A stretch of DNA of 64,000 nucleotides from Martinezella rhizogenes (lineage in GTDB: Bacteria; Pseudomonadota; Alphaproteobacteria; Rhizobiales; Rhizobiaceae), in contig NZ_JUHG01000017.1 in the NCBI RefSeq assembly GCF_000799715.1, positions 62,001 to 126,000 of the forward strand. The letters run 5' to 3'. Under the pieces are notes generated by a model. The model was not told the origin of the DNA, did no database searches, and saw only the letters and a program-made list of their open reading frames with translations. The position numbers were made by a program, and so were the translations under genes. Shown here piece after piece: positions 44,096-52,190 of this stretch. The stretch's first letter is position 1. The number at the start of each line of letters is the position of its first letter.

Positions 44096-44493
44096 TTCGC
44101 CAGACCTTCGACGATATAAGCGTTGGTATGGCCGGAATGCTGCCTGATCGGGCGGATCTTTGCATATTGCGGAGAACTGTACCAAGCCCGCGCCTGCTCC
44201 AGGCTGTCGAACGCGATAACCACGAGGCGCGATTTGGGTGTATTCCCCTCGAGCGCATCCATCTGACCGCCACGAACGATGTAACGGCCGCTGAACGGTG
44301 CGAAAGTCGATTCCACCTGCTGTGCGTAGGGTTTAACAGCTTCACGATCAGTAACCTCGAATTCCGCGACATAGTAGGCCGGTGCCTTACCCTTTGATGC
44401 AAGGCTTTGTGCCGAAAGGTTGTTGACTCCCACACAGGCGATTGCGGTCGCGATCACGGCGGACGAAAGGAAGCGTTTGGCTGCCATATGCAT
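44092..44493 (-). CDS. Exported DUF1330 protein
   Basis: The protein has a signal peptide (MAAKRFLSSAVIATAIACVGVNNLSAQS) followed by a DUF1330 domain (PAYYVAEFEVTDREAVKPYAQQ, then LVVIAFDSLEQARAWYSSPQY). DUF1330 proteins are small dimeric ferredoxin-like barrels, usually cytosolic, with unknown activity. An in-frame ATG at 44487 is spaced nine bases from GGAG and may be the true start rather than 44493. It is followed upstream by another small exported protein of similar fold. Confidence 0.78.
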   Translation of the reverse strand: MHMAAKRFLSSAVIATAIACVGVNNLSAQSLASKGKAPAYYVAEFEVTDREAVKPYAQQVESTFAPFSGRYIVRGGQMDALEGNTPKSRLVVIAFDSLEQARAWYSSPQYAKIRPIRQHSGHTNAYIVEGLAN

Positions 44494-44554
44494 ATTCTCC
44501 GTTGGTGAAACAGGCTATCTGCGGCATCGCTTACGGCCCTGACAGCCGCAAGCT

Positions 44555-44959
44555 TTACTGGGGTTTCACGCTAAGGTGCACGGGCACAGTTTCGATTAGT
44601 TTCCGCGACAGGATCATCGACTGGGTCGTCGCGACATACTTCTTGAAATGAGGGGATTCTATGTGCGCGCGATAGGCATCCTCGCTGGCGTAGATCTCGA
44701 AGAACCGGAGGCTGCTTGGCCGGTCTTTCTCCGCAACCGAGTAGATTGCCAGCACGCCAGGTTCCAGACGGATGGCATCGTCCATTTCCTCCTTCACCGC
44801 CAACTTATAGGCATCGAGTTGCGCCGGATCGATCACGAGTTCTGCAATGCGAACCACGGTGCCTTGCTGTTCCTGCGCGTTGACGGCGCTCATCCCAAAT
44901 CCTCCGATTGTCAAACCGATCAGCAATGACGTTAGAATATAATGTTTGTCCGCCATCAT
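44555..44959 (-). CDS. Exported antibiotic-biosynthesis-monooxygenase (ABM) domain protein
   Basis: The 134-residue product has a signal peptide (ILTSLLIGLTIGGFGMSAVNAQ) and a single ABM domain (VVRIAELVIDPAQLDAYKLAVKEEM, then SLRFFEIYASEDAYRAHIESPHFKKY) as in YgiN-like quinol monooxygenases. The His in the SPHFKKY block is the usual conserved residue. Export is unusual for this family. The start is ATG 44959 or 44956 after GGGAG. The 27-bp shared element lies about 210 bases upstream. Confidence 0.8.
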   Translation of the reverse strand: MMADKHYILTSLLIGLTIGGFGMSAVNAQEQQGTVVRIAELVIDPAQLDAYKLAVKEEMDDAIRLEPGVLAIYSVAEKDRPSSLRFFEIYASEDAYRAHIESPHFKKYVATTQSMILSRKLIETVPVHLSVKPQ

Positions 44960-45169
44960 GTGCTCCCACCCGTCAAAGACGGCTTTGATGTTACCTCGCC
45001 GCGATGGCACACGACTGCTGAGATGTTCCGTCGAATCCGTCGCTATCAGCGGCGGCCAATTACAACCATCCAATTGCAGGCACATGTTGTTTCGCGACGA
45101 CAGTTCGCGCCAAGGCAACAATAGGAAGATAGCACCCTGACGTCCGCGGAATTAGCCGTCAGTATTTTG

Positions 45170-45196
45170 ATGAGCTTATGAAGCAGGCTCATCAAT
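45170..45196. repeat. 27-bp shared element, copy A
   Basis: This 27-base sequence is identical at 22 positions, in the same orientation, to 49301-49327. Both share the core CTTATGA and the blocks AGGCT and ATCAAT. Copy A sits inside a larger dyad: TTGATGAGC (45168-45176) and GCTCATCAA (45187-45195) with a ten-base spacer. It lies between the 3' end of the LysR gene and the ABM gene. An operator for a regional regulator is the likeliest role. Confidence 0.6.
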
Positions 45197-45272
45197 GATC
45201 TGAAAATCAGGAGAAGGGGCGGCTAATCCGCTGCACTGTCCGCGACCAGACGGACAGACGCCAATTTCCCGG

Positions 45273-46166
45273 TCAAGCGGAGTAACGCAATGCGTTTACC
45301 AGAAGGGAAAATGCAGGGGAGGACTGACGTCGGCTTGGATAATAGAGGTGGAAACCTTCCCAATAGGGCGAAAAGTCCTCGAGAAACCGGTGGAGGCGCC
45401 CGGTTTCGAGATGAGGCCTGGCGATATCCTCTGGCACATAGGCGAAACCGAACCCATCAAGGGCCGCCTCAACAACATTGTAAATGGTATTGAAGACAAG
45501 CTGGCCGTCCACCCGAACCTTGATTTCGCGACCATTCTCCTCGAATTCCCAGGCATAGAGGCCGCCATAGGTCGGCAAGCGCAGATTGATGCACCGGTGC
45601 TGCGTCAGATCCTTGGGATGATTCAGACTATCGCGTGATGCAAAATAGGATTCCGTGGCGACGACCGCGAACCGTACATCGGGGCCAATCCTGACGGAGA
45701 TCATATCCTTGGCGATCTGCTCGCCGAAACGCACGCCGGCATCGTAGCCGTCGCGGACGATATCCTGCAGGCCATAGTTCACATCCAGCTCGACCTTGAT
45801 ATCCGGATATTGATGCAGGAGGCTTCGAAGCCTAGGCCAGATATAGTACTGAATCTGATAGTCGCCGGCGGTCAGCCGGATGGTTCCGGCCGGCGTCTCG
45901 CGGAGCGCGTTCAGTCCATCGAGCGCCGACCCGATCTCATCGAATAGCGGAGAGATGCTGCGCAGCATCCGATCGCCCGCTTCGGTCGGCGAAACGCTGC
46001 GCGTCGTCCTCGTCAGGAGCCGCACGCCAAGTCGCGCTTCGAGCTGACGGATCGTGTGGCTGAGCGCCGACTGCGAAACGCCGAACTTGGCGGCGGCCTT
46101 TGTGAAGCTGCGCTCCCTTGCAACCATCAGGAATACCATCAGATCATTGATATTCTGGCGTTCCAT
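45273..46166 (-). CDS. LysR-family transcriptional regulator
   Basis: A 297-residue LysR regulator begins MERQNINDLMVFLMVARERSFTKAAAKFGVSQSALSHTIRQLE. Its effector domain starts GTIRLTAGDY. The ATG at 46166 follows AAGGA by eight bases. It lies at the 3' end of a run of minus-strand genes (DUF2255, aldo-keto reductase, cupin, CMD) and is a candidate to recognise the 27-bp element found on both sides. An imperfect dyad in its own promoter region suggests autoregulation. Confidence 0.87.
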   Translation of the reverse strand: MERQNINDLMVFLMVARERSFTKAAAKFGVSQSALSHTIRQLEARLGVRLLTRTTRSVSPTEAGDRMLRSISPLFDEIGSALDGLNALRETPAGTIRLTAGDYQIQYYIWPRLRSLLHQYPDIKVELDVNYGLQDIVRDGYDAGVRFGEQIAKDMISVRIGPDVRFAVVATESYFASRDSLNHPKDLTQHRCINLRLPTYGGLYAWEFEENGREIKVRVDGQLVFNTIYNVVEAALDGFGFAYVPEDIARPHLETGRLHRFLEDFSPYWEGFHLYYPSRRQSSPAFSLLVNALRYSA

Positions 46167-46179
46167 TGATGATTCCTTC

Positions 46180-46216
46180 TCATAGACAGGCGCCTATTAT
46201 AAACGCCCGCCTATGA
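46180..46216 (-). promoter_or_regulatory. Inverted repeat in the LysR promoter region
   Basis: TCATAG (46180-46185) and CTATGA (46211-46216) are the ends of an imperfect 11-bp dyad, ATAGACAGGCG against CGCCCGCCTAT. It lies just upstream of the LysR start at 46166. It is a plausible autoregulatory LysR site. Confidence 0.45.
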
Positions 46217-46300
46217 AATGGTAGCAATCAAGTTCGTAACGGCGATTATGGCCGATCACCTTTGCGTTGAAGCGGCATGCAGATGCTCAGATCGAGGTTC

Positions 46301-47095
46301 CTACTTCGCGCGGTTTCGCAGAACCTCTCCAACAACCGCCGACGCTGAGAAGGCATTCGGCCAGCCGGCATAGAAGGCCGTGTGAGCGACAACCTCGCCG
46401 GCCTCTTCGGCGGTAAGTCCGTTATCCATCGCTCGGTTGAGGTGATAGGTGATCTGGGCGCTCTGACCCGATGCGATCAGCGAACTGACCGTCACAAGGC
46501 TGCGGTCTCGCGGTGCAAGACCCGGCCGCTGCCAGAGATCGAGAAACAGCGGATCGGTCGTGAACTGCACCAACCCTGGAGAAATGCCCCCGACATTCCT
46601 CTCGACGGCCGTTGCGCGTTGCCGCTCCGCCTCTTCATTGAGCGGCAGCAACTGTGGCGAGGCCACGGGGAGTTGATCGGCCGTGATGCCGCGGTCTTTG
46701 AAGACGTCCTTCGTCGCGGCGATTGCCGACATCGCGTTCGACCAGCCGGAGTAGAATGCGAGATGAGTGATGATCTCGGAAACCTCCGTCGGGGTAACGC
46801 CGCTATCAAGAGCGACATTCACATAGTGCTTCAGGTCGATTGCTTGATTTCGGGCGATGAGCACGGACAGCGTGACGATGCTGCGGTCTCGCCGAGACAA
46901 TTGCGGCCGTTGCCACAGATTTCCGATGACGTCTTCCTCAGCATATCGGCCGAGCGCGGGCGATACGGACTGGATATCGCTGACCGACAACGACGAGGCA
47001 CTTCTTGTCATAGCTCCGCCGCCCGTTCCTTCTTGTGCGAAAACAGGCTCACCCATCGTGAGTGTGATCGCTGTAGCAGCTAAAATTCTCTTCAT
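46301..47095 (-). CDS. Exported protein with two carboxymuconolactone-decarboxylase (CMD) domains
   Basis: The 264-residue protein has a signal peptide (MKRILAATAITLTMGEPVFAQ) and two CMD/AhpD-like domains. Each carries an LWQRPxLxxRDRSxVT motif, followed by VNVALDSGVTPTEVSEIITH in the first and LNRAMDNGLTAEEAGEVVAH in the second. The AhpD CxxC is absent, so it is not a peroxidase reductant. Export to the periplasm is unusual for the fold. It is adjacent to an exported cupin and an aldo-keto reductase, a trio often found together in proteobacteria. Confidence 0.85.
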   Translation of the reverse strand: MKRILAATAITLTMGEPVFAQEGTGGGAMTRSASSLSVSDIQSVSPALGRYAEEDVIGNLWQRPQLSRRDRSIVTLSVLIARNQAIDLKHYVNVALDSGVTPTEVSEIITHLAFYSGWSNAMSAIAATKDVFKDRGITADQLPVASPQLLPLNEEAERQRATAVERNVGGISPGLVQFTTDPLFLDLWQRPGLAPRDRSLVTVSSLIASGQSAQITYHLNRAMDNGLTAEEAGEVVAHTAFYAGWPNAFSASAVVGEVLRNRAK

Positions 47096-47154
47096 GATAT
47101 CTCCTAGCGACTGGTTGCCTGCTGACCCCGCGCCAAAACGCGCGGCCCAGCCAA

Positions 47155-47625
47155 TCAGTTCAGGTATTGGTCATCGGTGACATGTTCCATCCAGCCGCCG
47201 GGAACGGCTGGGTCATCCGGGAAGGTGATAGAGATGTGGCGCATACTGGTCGTGGCCGTGGCGCCGTGCCAGTGCTTGACGCCCGCTGCGGTCCAAACGA
47301 CGTCGCCGGCCCTGATTTCACGCTTGGTGCCGCCATTTTCCTGGATCCAGCCGACCCCATCCGTGACAATCAGAGCTTGCCCGGTAGAGTGGACGTGCCA
47401 TGCCGTCCGGGCGCCCGGCGAAAAGGTGACGTGCCCTCCGATGGCTCGTTTGTTCTGATCGACTGCGAAGAGCGGTTCGACCACGACCTGCCCGGTGAAA
47501 TTCTGGGCAGGTCCGACTATGTGGGCGCGCGAACCGTTGGGCGAGACTTCGACGCCCTCGGCAGATGCAGGTTCGACGCCTGCAAGGGCGAGCGGCAATG
47601 CCGCTGCGAGTATCTTTTTCTTCAT
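47155..47625 (-). CDS. Exported cupin-domain protein
   Basis: The 156-residue product has a signal peptide (MKKKILAAALPLALAGVEPASA) and a single cupin barrel with the metal motif around FSPGARTAWHVHSTGQAL and AAGVKHWHGA. It may bind a metal and a small aromatic or keto compound. The ATG at 47625 follows AGGG. It is located between the CMD and aldo-keto reductase genes and likely co-transcribed with both. Confidence 0.84.
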   Translation of the reverse strand: MKKKILAAALPLALAGVEPASAEGVEVSPNGSRAHIVGPAQNFTGQVVVEPLFAVDQNKRAIGGHVTFSPGARTAWHVHSTGQALIVTDGVGWIQENGGTKREIRAGDVVWTAAGVKHWHGATATTSMRHISITFPDDPAVPGGWMEHVTDDQYLN

Positions 47626-47726
47626 CGTTTCCCTTTCTTGCGCTGGTTTCAAGCAGACGGACATCCCGCCAAGCGTCGGCCGTCAGGTCGACGCAGGACC
47701 TCGATGCAGCGGGATTGATGGTGCGG

Positions 47727-48710
47727 CTATAGTCCGGAGCGACGCAAAATGGCTTCGGGGTAACGAGCGCCCTGGATGACGATGTTGGCCTGCTCGATCT
47801 CGTCGAGATCGGACTGATCCAGAGTGACGTTCAACGCGCCGATATTCTCCTCGAAGCGCTCGAGCTTGCGTGTGCCGAACAGAGGGACAATCCAAGGCTT
47901 CTGGGCCAGCAGCCAGGCGAGCGCGACCTGCGCCGGTGTCGCGGCGTGCTTCTCACCGATCCTACGGATCAGATCGATCAGCTTTTGGTTGGCAAGACGA
48001 GCCTCCTCGGAGAAGCGCGGCGTTTCCGCTCGGATATCGGAACTGTCGAATTTGGTGTTGACGTCGATCTTGCCGGTCAGAAACCCTTTGCCGAGAGGAC
48101 TGTAAGGCACAAGCCCGATGCCGAGTTCCTCGATCGTCGGGATGATCTCGGCTTCCGGTTCGCGGGTCCACAAGGAATATTCGCTCTGCAGCGCCGCAAC
48201 CGGCTGCACCGCATGCGCGCGGCGAATGGACTGGGCGCCCGCCTCGGACATGCCGAACCACAGCACCTTGCCTTCGGCGATCAGGTCCTTCACCGTTCCG
48301 GCGACATCTTCCATCGGCACGTCTGGATCGACCCGGTGCTGATAGTAGAGATCGATATGGTCGGTGCGTAGACGCTTGAGGCTGCCCTCAATGGCGCGAC
48401 GGATCTGCGCCGGTTTGCTGTTGACCCCACCGCGATGTTCGCCGGTTTCCTGATCGATGTCCCAGCCGAACTTCGTGGCGATCTTGACCTTGTCCCGGAC
48501 CGGTGCGAGCGCCTCGCCCACCATCTCCTCGTTGGTCCAGGGGCCGTAAACCTCTGCCGTATCGAAGAAGTCCATGCCGCGCTCGGCCGCGGTCCTGATG
48601 AGGGCGATCATCTCCGCACGGTCTGGAAGCTCGCGGGCCTTGCCATAGCCCATGGCGCCCAGTGACAAGGCGGAGACTTCAAGGCCCTGGCCCAGTTTGC
48701 GCTTGATCAT
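47727..48710 (-). CDS. Aldo/keto reductase
   Basis: The 327-residue NADPH-dependent aldo-keto reductase of the YakC/AKR13 type begins MIKRKLGQGLEVSALSLGAMGY. It has the catalytic DTAEVYG, the Lys in KIATKFGW and the His in YYQHRVDP. Broad aldehyde or ketone reduction is expected. The ATG at 48710 follows AAGGA. It lies between DUF2255 and the exported cupin in one direction of transcription. Confidence 0.88.
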   Translation of the reverse strand: MIKRKLGQGLEVSALSLGAMGYGKARELPDRAEMIALIRTAAERGMDFFDTAEVYGPWTNEEMVGEALAPVRDKVKIATKFGWDIDQETGEHRGGVNSKPAQIRRAIEGSLKRLRTDHIDLYYQHRVDPDVPMEDVAGTVKDLIAEGKVLWFGMSEAGAQSIRRAHAVQPVAALQSEYSLWTREPEAEIIPTIEELGIGLVPYSPLGKGFLTGKIDVNTKFDSSDIRAETPRFSEEARLANQKLIDLIRRIGEKHAATPAQVALAWLLAQKPWIVPLFGTRKLERFEENIGALNVTLDQSDLDEIEQANIVIQGARYPEAILRRSGL

Positions 48711-48789
48711 TTTGGGTATCCTTCTTTGAGGTCGGTCTGGACGGCTGAGCATCGGTCGCGTGGAGCGCGATGCGATCCAGCGTTCGCCG

Positions 48790-49170
48790 TCAGGCATTTT
48801 CCTTGCGCGGCGTGATCCTGACGGTTGCCGCCCGTGCCCGAGCACTGATCATCGGCGCCAGATACTGGCTCTTGCCGTATTTGGTGCGGTAAGCGTCATC
48901 GATGCTGTCGTTGATCAGTCCCTCGACCGGCTCGAAAGCGACCTCGCGCGTTACGCCAGCCGCAATGATCCGTCCGGCCTTCTGGTGGACCGCCGCTTGA
49001 TACCAGCGGGATTTCTGGCCGTGGTAGCCGCGCACATAGAGCGCGCCATCGACCACGACTTCCCAGATCCAGGTCGGGGTGCCATAGGTGGCGCCATCCT
49101 CGCGAAACGGCGCAATTTTCAGATCGTCGGCCTGATCGATCTTCGCTAGCTCGTCATGCGACCAGTTCAT
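48790..49170 (-). CDS. DUF2255 family protein
   Basis: The 126-residue protein begins MNWSHDELAKIDQADDLKIAPFREDG and contains the family core TWIWEVVVDGALYVRGYHGQKSRWYQAA. DUF2255 has a flavin-binding-split-like fold pattern and no settled function. The ATG at 49170 follows GAGGG. It is first in the minus-strand run toward the aldo-keto reductase, with copy B of the 27-bp element about 130 bases upstream. Confidence 0.78.
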   Translation of the reverse strand: MNWSHDELAKIDQADDLKIAPFREDGATYGTPTWIWEVVVDGALYVRGYHGQKSRWYQAAVHQKAGRIIAAGVTREVAFEPVEGLINDSIDDAYRTKYGKSQYLAPMISARARAATVRITPRKENA

Positions 49171-49300
49171 TGTCGCCCTCTGCTCGTTGTTCAACAGTTG
49201 CTGCATCACACGGCGTCAACCATAGTCGCAGCGCGGCTTCTCATTGTTGGAGACTGAATGTAGCGCGCTGGCCGAGCTCTGATTAGGGGCGGCACTTTGC

Positions 49301-49327
49301 ATGAACTTATGAGCGAGGCTAATCAAT
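49301..49327. repeat. 27-bp shared element, copy B
   Basis: This is the second copy of the element at 45170-45196 (22 of 27 identical, same orientation). It lies just beyond the TetR gene's 3' end and ahead of the DUF2255/aldo-keto reductase run. The dyad seen in copy A is less perfect here. Confidence 0.6.
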
Positions 49328-49347
49328 CCGCGATTTGCCGCGGTTCC

Positions 49348-49926
49348 TCATTCGGGTTTTGCCGGTGCGGAGGCAGGTCGGTCGGTCTCGTCATCGATCC
49401 AGGCGAGGGTCTCCGTCAATATCTCCTTCGATAAGGCGGGATCGACCATAGCGCGTGCCAGGATCGTTGCCCCGACCATCGCGGACCAGCTTGCGATTGC
49501 CCGACGCCGACGGTCGGCTTCGGCCGGCCCTTCGGCCTTTTCGCTCATCCAGTCTATCTGCGCGCGCACGCCATCCGTCACCGCCGCACGGGCCTCCGGT
49601 GTCTGGCGCAGTGTATCGGCGACCAGCCCGGAAATCGGGCAGCCACCAGCCCTGTTGTCGCGATGGCGCGGTGATAGATACTCCTTCATGTAGTCTGGCA
49701 GGGGAAGTGACGCACCATTGCGCTGGCCAAGCGCGTGCGTGAGCGCCTGGACGATGAGGTCATCCTTCGAGCTGAAGTGACCATAGAAGCTGCCATGCGT
49801 CAGTCCCGCGGCCTTCATGACTTCTGCGACGCCGACTGCATCAAATCCTTTTTCTCGAAACAGTCGGCTTGCGACCTCCAGGATCCTTTGGCGGTTTTCG
49901 GCCATCTGTTCACGGCTGATTTTCAT
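49348..49926 (-). CDS. TetR-family transcriptional regulator
   Basis: The 192-residue regulator has the helix-turn-helix ASRLFREKGFDAVGVAEVMKAAGLTHGSFYGHFSSKDDLI, typical of NemR/AcuR-like repressors of electrophile-response genes. Cys96 in GGCPISG could be a sensor residue. It diverges from an SDR and an old yellow enzyme gene, the usual targets of NemR-like regulators. Two operator-like repeats lie between. Confidence 0.88.
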   Translation of the reverse strand: MKISREQMAENRQRILEVASRLFREKGFDAVGVAEVMKAAGLTHGSFYGHFSSKDDLIVQALTHALGQRNGASLPLPDYMKEYLSPRHRDNRAGGCPISGLVADTLRQTPEARAAVTDGVRAQIDWMSEKAEGPAEADRRRRAIASWSAMVGATILARAMVDPALSKEILTETLAWIDDETDRPASAPAKPE

Positions 49927-49961
49927 TTTGCGATTTCTCCATGTTTGCCATTGAATTTTTT

Positions 49962-50004
49962 ATGATAGCCATCATTTTAAGACCGTAATTAGGATAAGCA
50001 TCAT
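49962..50004. promoter_or_regulatory. Tandem TetR operators
   Basis: ATGATAGCCATCAT (49962-49975) is a perfect 5-4-5 palindrome. A second related site, GATAAGCATCAT (49993-50004), repeats its right part about 28 bases on. Both lie in the 114-base divergent region between tetR and the SDR gene, close to the expected promoter. Confidence 0.6.
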
Positions 50005-50040
50005 AATTATATTGGCACTCATTCGAAAGAGAACAAGACA

Positions 50041-50829
50041 ATGGCTGACACTCCCACCGTCCTCATCACCGGCGCGTCCTCGGGTATTGGAGCGGCATAT
50101 GCAGAACGTTTCGCCCGACGTGGGCACGATCTCGTACTGGTCGCGCGCAATAAAGCAAGACTGGAGGCTCTCTCGGCACGACTGCACGATGAAACCGGCG
50201 TGACGGTCGACATTCTACAGGCCGATGTTACAAATTCCGATGAACTTGCGGTGGTGGAAACGCGTCTGCGCGAGGATCATCGGATCGGAATTCTCGTCAA
50301 CAATGCCGGTACGAGCCTGGAAGGGGCATTTCCCAATCAGGCTGCGAATGATATCGCCCAATTGATTGCGCTCAATGTGACGGCGGTTGCCCGTCTCGCC
50401 AGTGCCGTCACACCGCGGTTCATCGAGGCGGGCTCGGGTGCGATCATCAACGTCTCCTCGGTCGTCGGGCTTGCCCCGGAATTTGGAATGTCCGTCTACG
50501 GCGCCACCAAGGCGTTCGTGACGTTTCTCTCGCAGGGGCTCAGCCTCGAACTCGGCCCCAAGGGGATTTACGTGCAGGCAGTTTTGCCGGCTGCGACGCG
50601 GACGGAGCTCTGGGAGCTTGTCGGCATCGACGTCAACACGCTTCCGGGCGTGATGGAAGTGGGCGAACTCGTGGACGCAGCCCTGGCAGGCTTCGACAAG
50701 CGCGAAGGTATCACCATCCCGCCGCTGCATGATGCCGCCCAATGGGATGCATATCAGGCCGCACGTCAGGCGATGCTCCCGGGCTTTGCACAGGTCCACG
50801 CAGCAGAGCGTTATCGCTCCGCCGCCTAA
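50041..50829 (+). CDS. Short-chain dehydrogenase/reductase
   Basis: The 262-residue classical SDR has the cofactor loop TGASSGIG, the structural LVNNAG, the catalytic Ser in NVSSVVG and YGATK as Tyr-x-x-x-Lys. It resembles the DltE-like group (IYVQAVLPAATRTELW). It leads into an old yellow enzyme gene 133 bases downstream and is under the divergent TetR. Substrate unknown; aldehydes or ketones are plausible. Confidence 0.87.
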   Translation: MADTPTVLITGASSGIGAAYAERFARRGHDLVLVARNKARLEALSARLHDETGVTVDILQADVTNSDELAVVETRLREDHRIGILVNNAGTSLEGAFPNQAANDIAQLIALNVTAVARLASAVTPRFIEAGSGAIINVSSVVGLAPEFGMSVYGATKAFVTFLSQGLSLELGPKGIYVQAVLPAATRTELWELVGIDVNTLPGVMEVGELVDAALAGFDKREGITIPPLHDAAQWDAYQAARQAMLPGFAQVHAAERYRSAA

Positions 50830-50962
50830 CGCCTCCCGCAGAAACGCGCCGTCACCGACACAGGCCGTGCCGCAAAGGCTGGCCGGCCTGTGCCGAGCTT
50901 CGGCGCGAAACTCCGAGGCGCGACAGAGAACCTTGAAATCCGGACGAAAGAAAAGAAACGAA

Positions 50963-52036
50963 ATGACTGACAACGCACTTTTTGAACCCTACACACTCGG
51001 CGCACTGACGCTTGCAAATCGTATCGTCATGGCCCCCTTGACCCGCAACAGAGCTGGCGCTGGCTTCGTGGCGAGCGAACTCGCGGTGGAATACTATTCT
51101 CAGCGCGCGACTGCTGGCCTGATCATATCGGAAGGTGCGCAGATTTCGCAGCAGGGGCAGGGCTATCAGGATACGCCGGGTATCTATACGCAAGCTCAGA
51201 TCGACGGGTGGCGGAAAGTGACCGACGCGGTGCATGCCAAAGGCGGGCACATCTTTCTGCAGCTCTGGCATGTGGGGCGTGTTTCGCATGTCGATTTGCA
51301 GCCGAATGGCCAAGCGCCGGTTGCACCCTCCGCTATCAAGCCCGAGACCAAGGTCTTTGTGAACAATTCGTTCGCTGACGTGTCCGAACCTCGCGCGCTC
51401 GAACTTGATGAGATCTCCGGCATCATCGCAGATTTTCGTCGCGCCGCCGCCAACGCAATTGCGGCGGGCTTTGATGGTGTCGAAGTTCACGGCGCCAACG
51501 GCTATCTGCTGGAACAGTTTGCCAAGGATGGTTCCAACACGCGTACCGACGCTTACGGCGGCTCGGTCGAAGGTCGGGCGCGGATGATATTGGAGGTCGC
51601 TACCGCCGTGGCCGCGGAGGTCGGTGCCCAACGGACGGGCGTGCGGATCTCGCCGGTCAATAGCATCGCATCGAGCGATCCGCAGGCGCAATTCAACTAT
51701 ATCGCCGAGAAATTGGGCCAGCTGGGTGTCGCCTATCTCCATGTTGTCGAAGGTGGGCGAGGAGGGCCGCATGAGGCTGCTGCCTTCAATTACGCAGAGC
51801 TTAGGGCCAAATTCGCAAACACCTACATTGCCAACAACGGCTACAACTTGGAACTCGCGACGTCGCGCTTTACGAAGGGCGAGGCTGATCTCTTTTCATT
51901 CGGCCGGCCATTCATCGCCAATCCTGATCTTGTCGAGAGGCTGAAGACCACTGCTCCGCTGACGGAGGTAAATCCGGCGACCATTTATGGCGGCGGCGCC
52001 GAAGGATATACCGACTATCCCGCCATCGCCGTCTAG
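50963..52036 (+). CDS. nemA: Old yellow enzyme, alkene reductase (NemA-like)
   Basis: The 357-residue FMN-dependent ene-reductase has LFEPYTLGALTLANRIVMAP, the active-site HGANGYLLEQF and the C-terminal FGRPFIANPDLVERL with GGGAEGYTDYP. NemA-type enzymes reduce unsaturated aldehydes, maleimides and nitro compounds. The ATG at 50963 is chosen by homology, although the ribosome site is weak (AAAGAAACG). It is preceded by the SDR and followed by a strong hairpin. A deleted paralogue lies at 38615-38902. Confidence 0.93.
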   Translation: MTDNALFEPYTLGALTLANRIVMAPLTRNRAGAGFVASELAVEYYSQRATAGLIISEGAQISQQGQGYQDTPGIYTQAQIDGWRKVTDAVHAKGGHIFLQLWHVGRVSHVDLQPNGQAPVAPSAIKPETKVFVNNSFADVSEPRALELDEISGIIADFRRAAANAIAAGFDGVEVHGANGYLLEQFAKDGSNTRTDAYGGSVEGRARMILEVATAVAAEVGAQRTGVRISPVNSIASSDPQAQFNYIAEKLGQLGVAYLHVVEGGRGGPHEAAAFNYAELRAKFANTYIANNGYNLELATSRFTKGEADLFSFGRPFIANPDLVERLKTTAPLTEVNPATIYGGGAEGYTDYPAIAV

Positions 52037-52047
52037 CCGCATCTGAC

Positions 52048-52081
52048 GAACCGGCGCCGTGCTGTTGCGCGGCGCCGGTTC
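52048..52081 (+). terminator. Hairpin terminator after the old yellow enzyme gene
   Basis: GAACCGGCGCCG (52048-52059) and CGGCGCCGGTTC (52070-52081) form a perfect 12-base stem with a ten-base loop. Only a short T-rich tail (ATGTTTG) follows, so it may be an imperfect or bidirectional terminator. Confidence 0.6.
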
Positions 52082-52190
52082 AACATGTTTGAGGCGACAT
52101 CCGTCACCGTGGGGATGCGTTAAAGCGGGAGCTGCGATCTACTAGCCGTGATCGTTATTCTTCCATTTGCATCCCTGCGCTTTAGAATTG

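Noticed and set aside
46301..47095. AhpD peroxidase partner
   Set aside because: The CxxC redox motif is missing in both CMD domains and the protein has an export signal.
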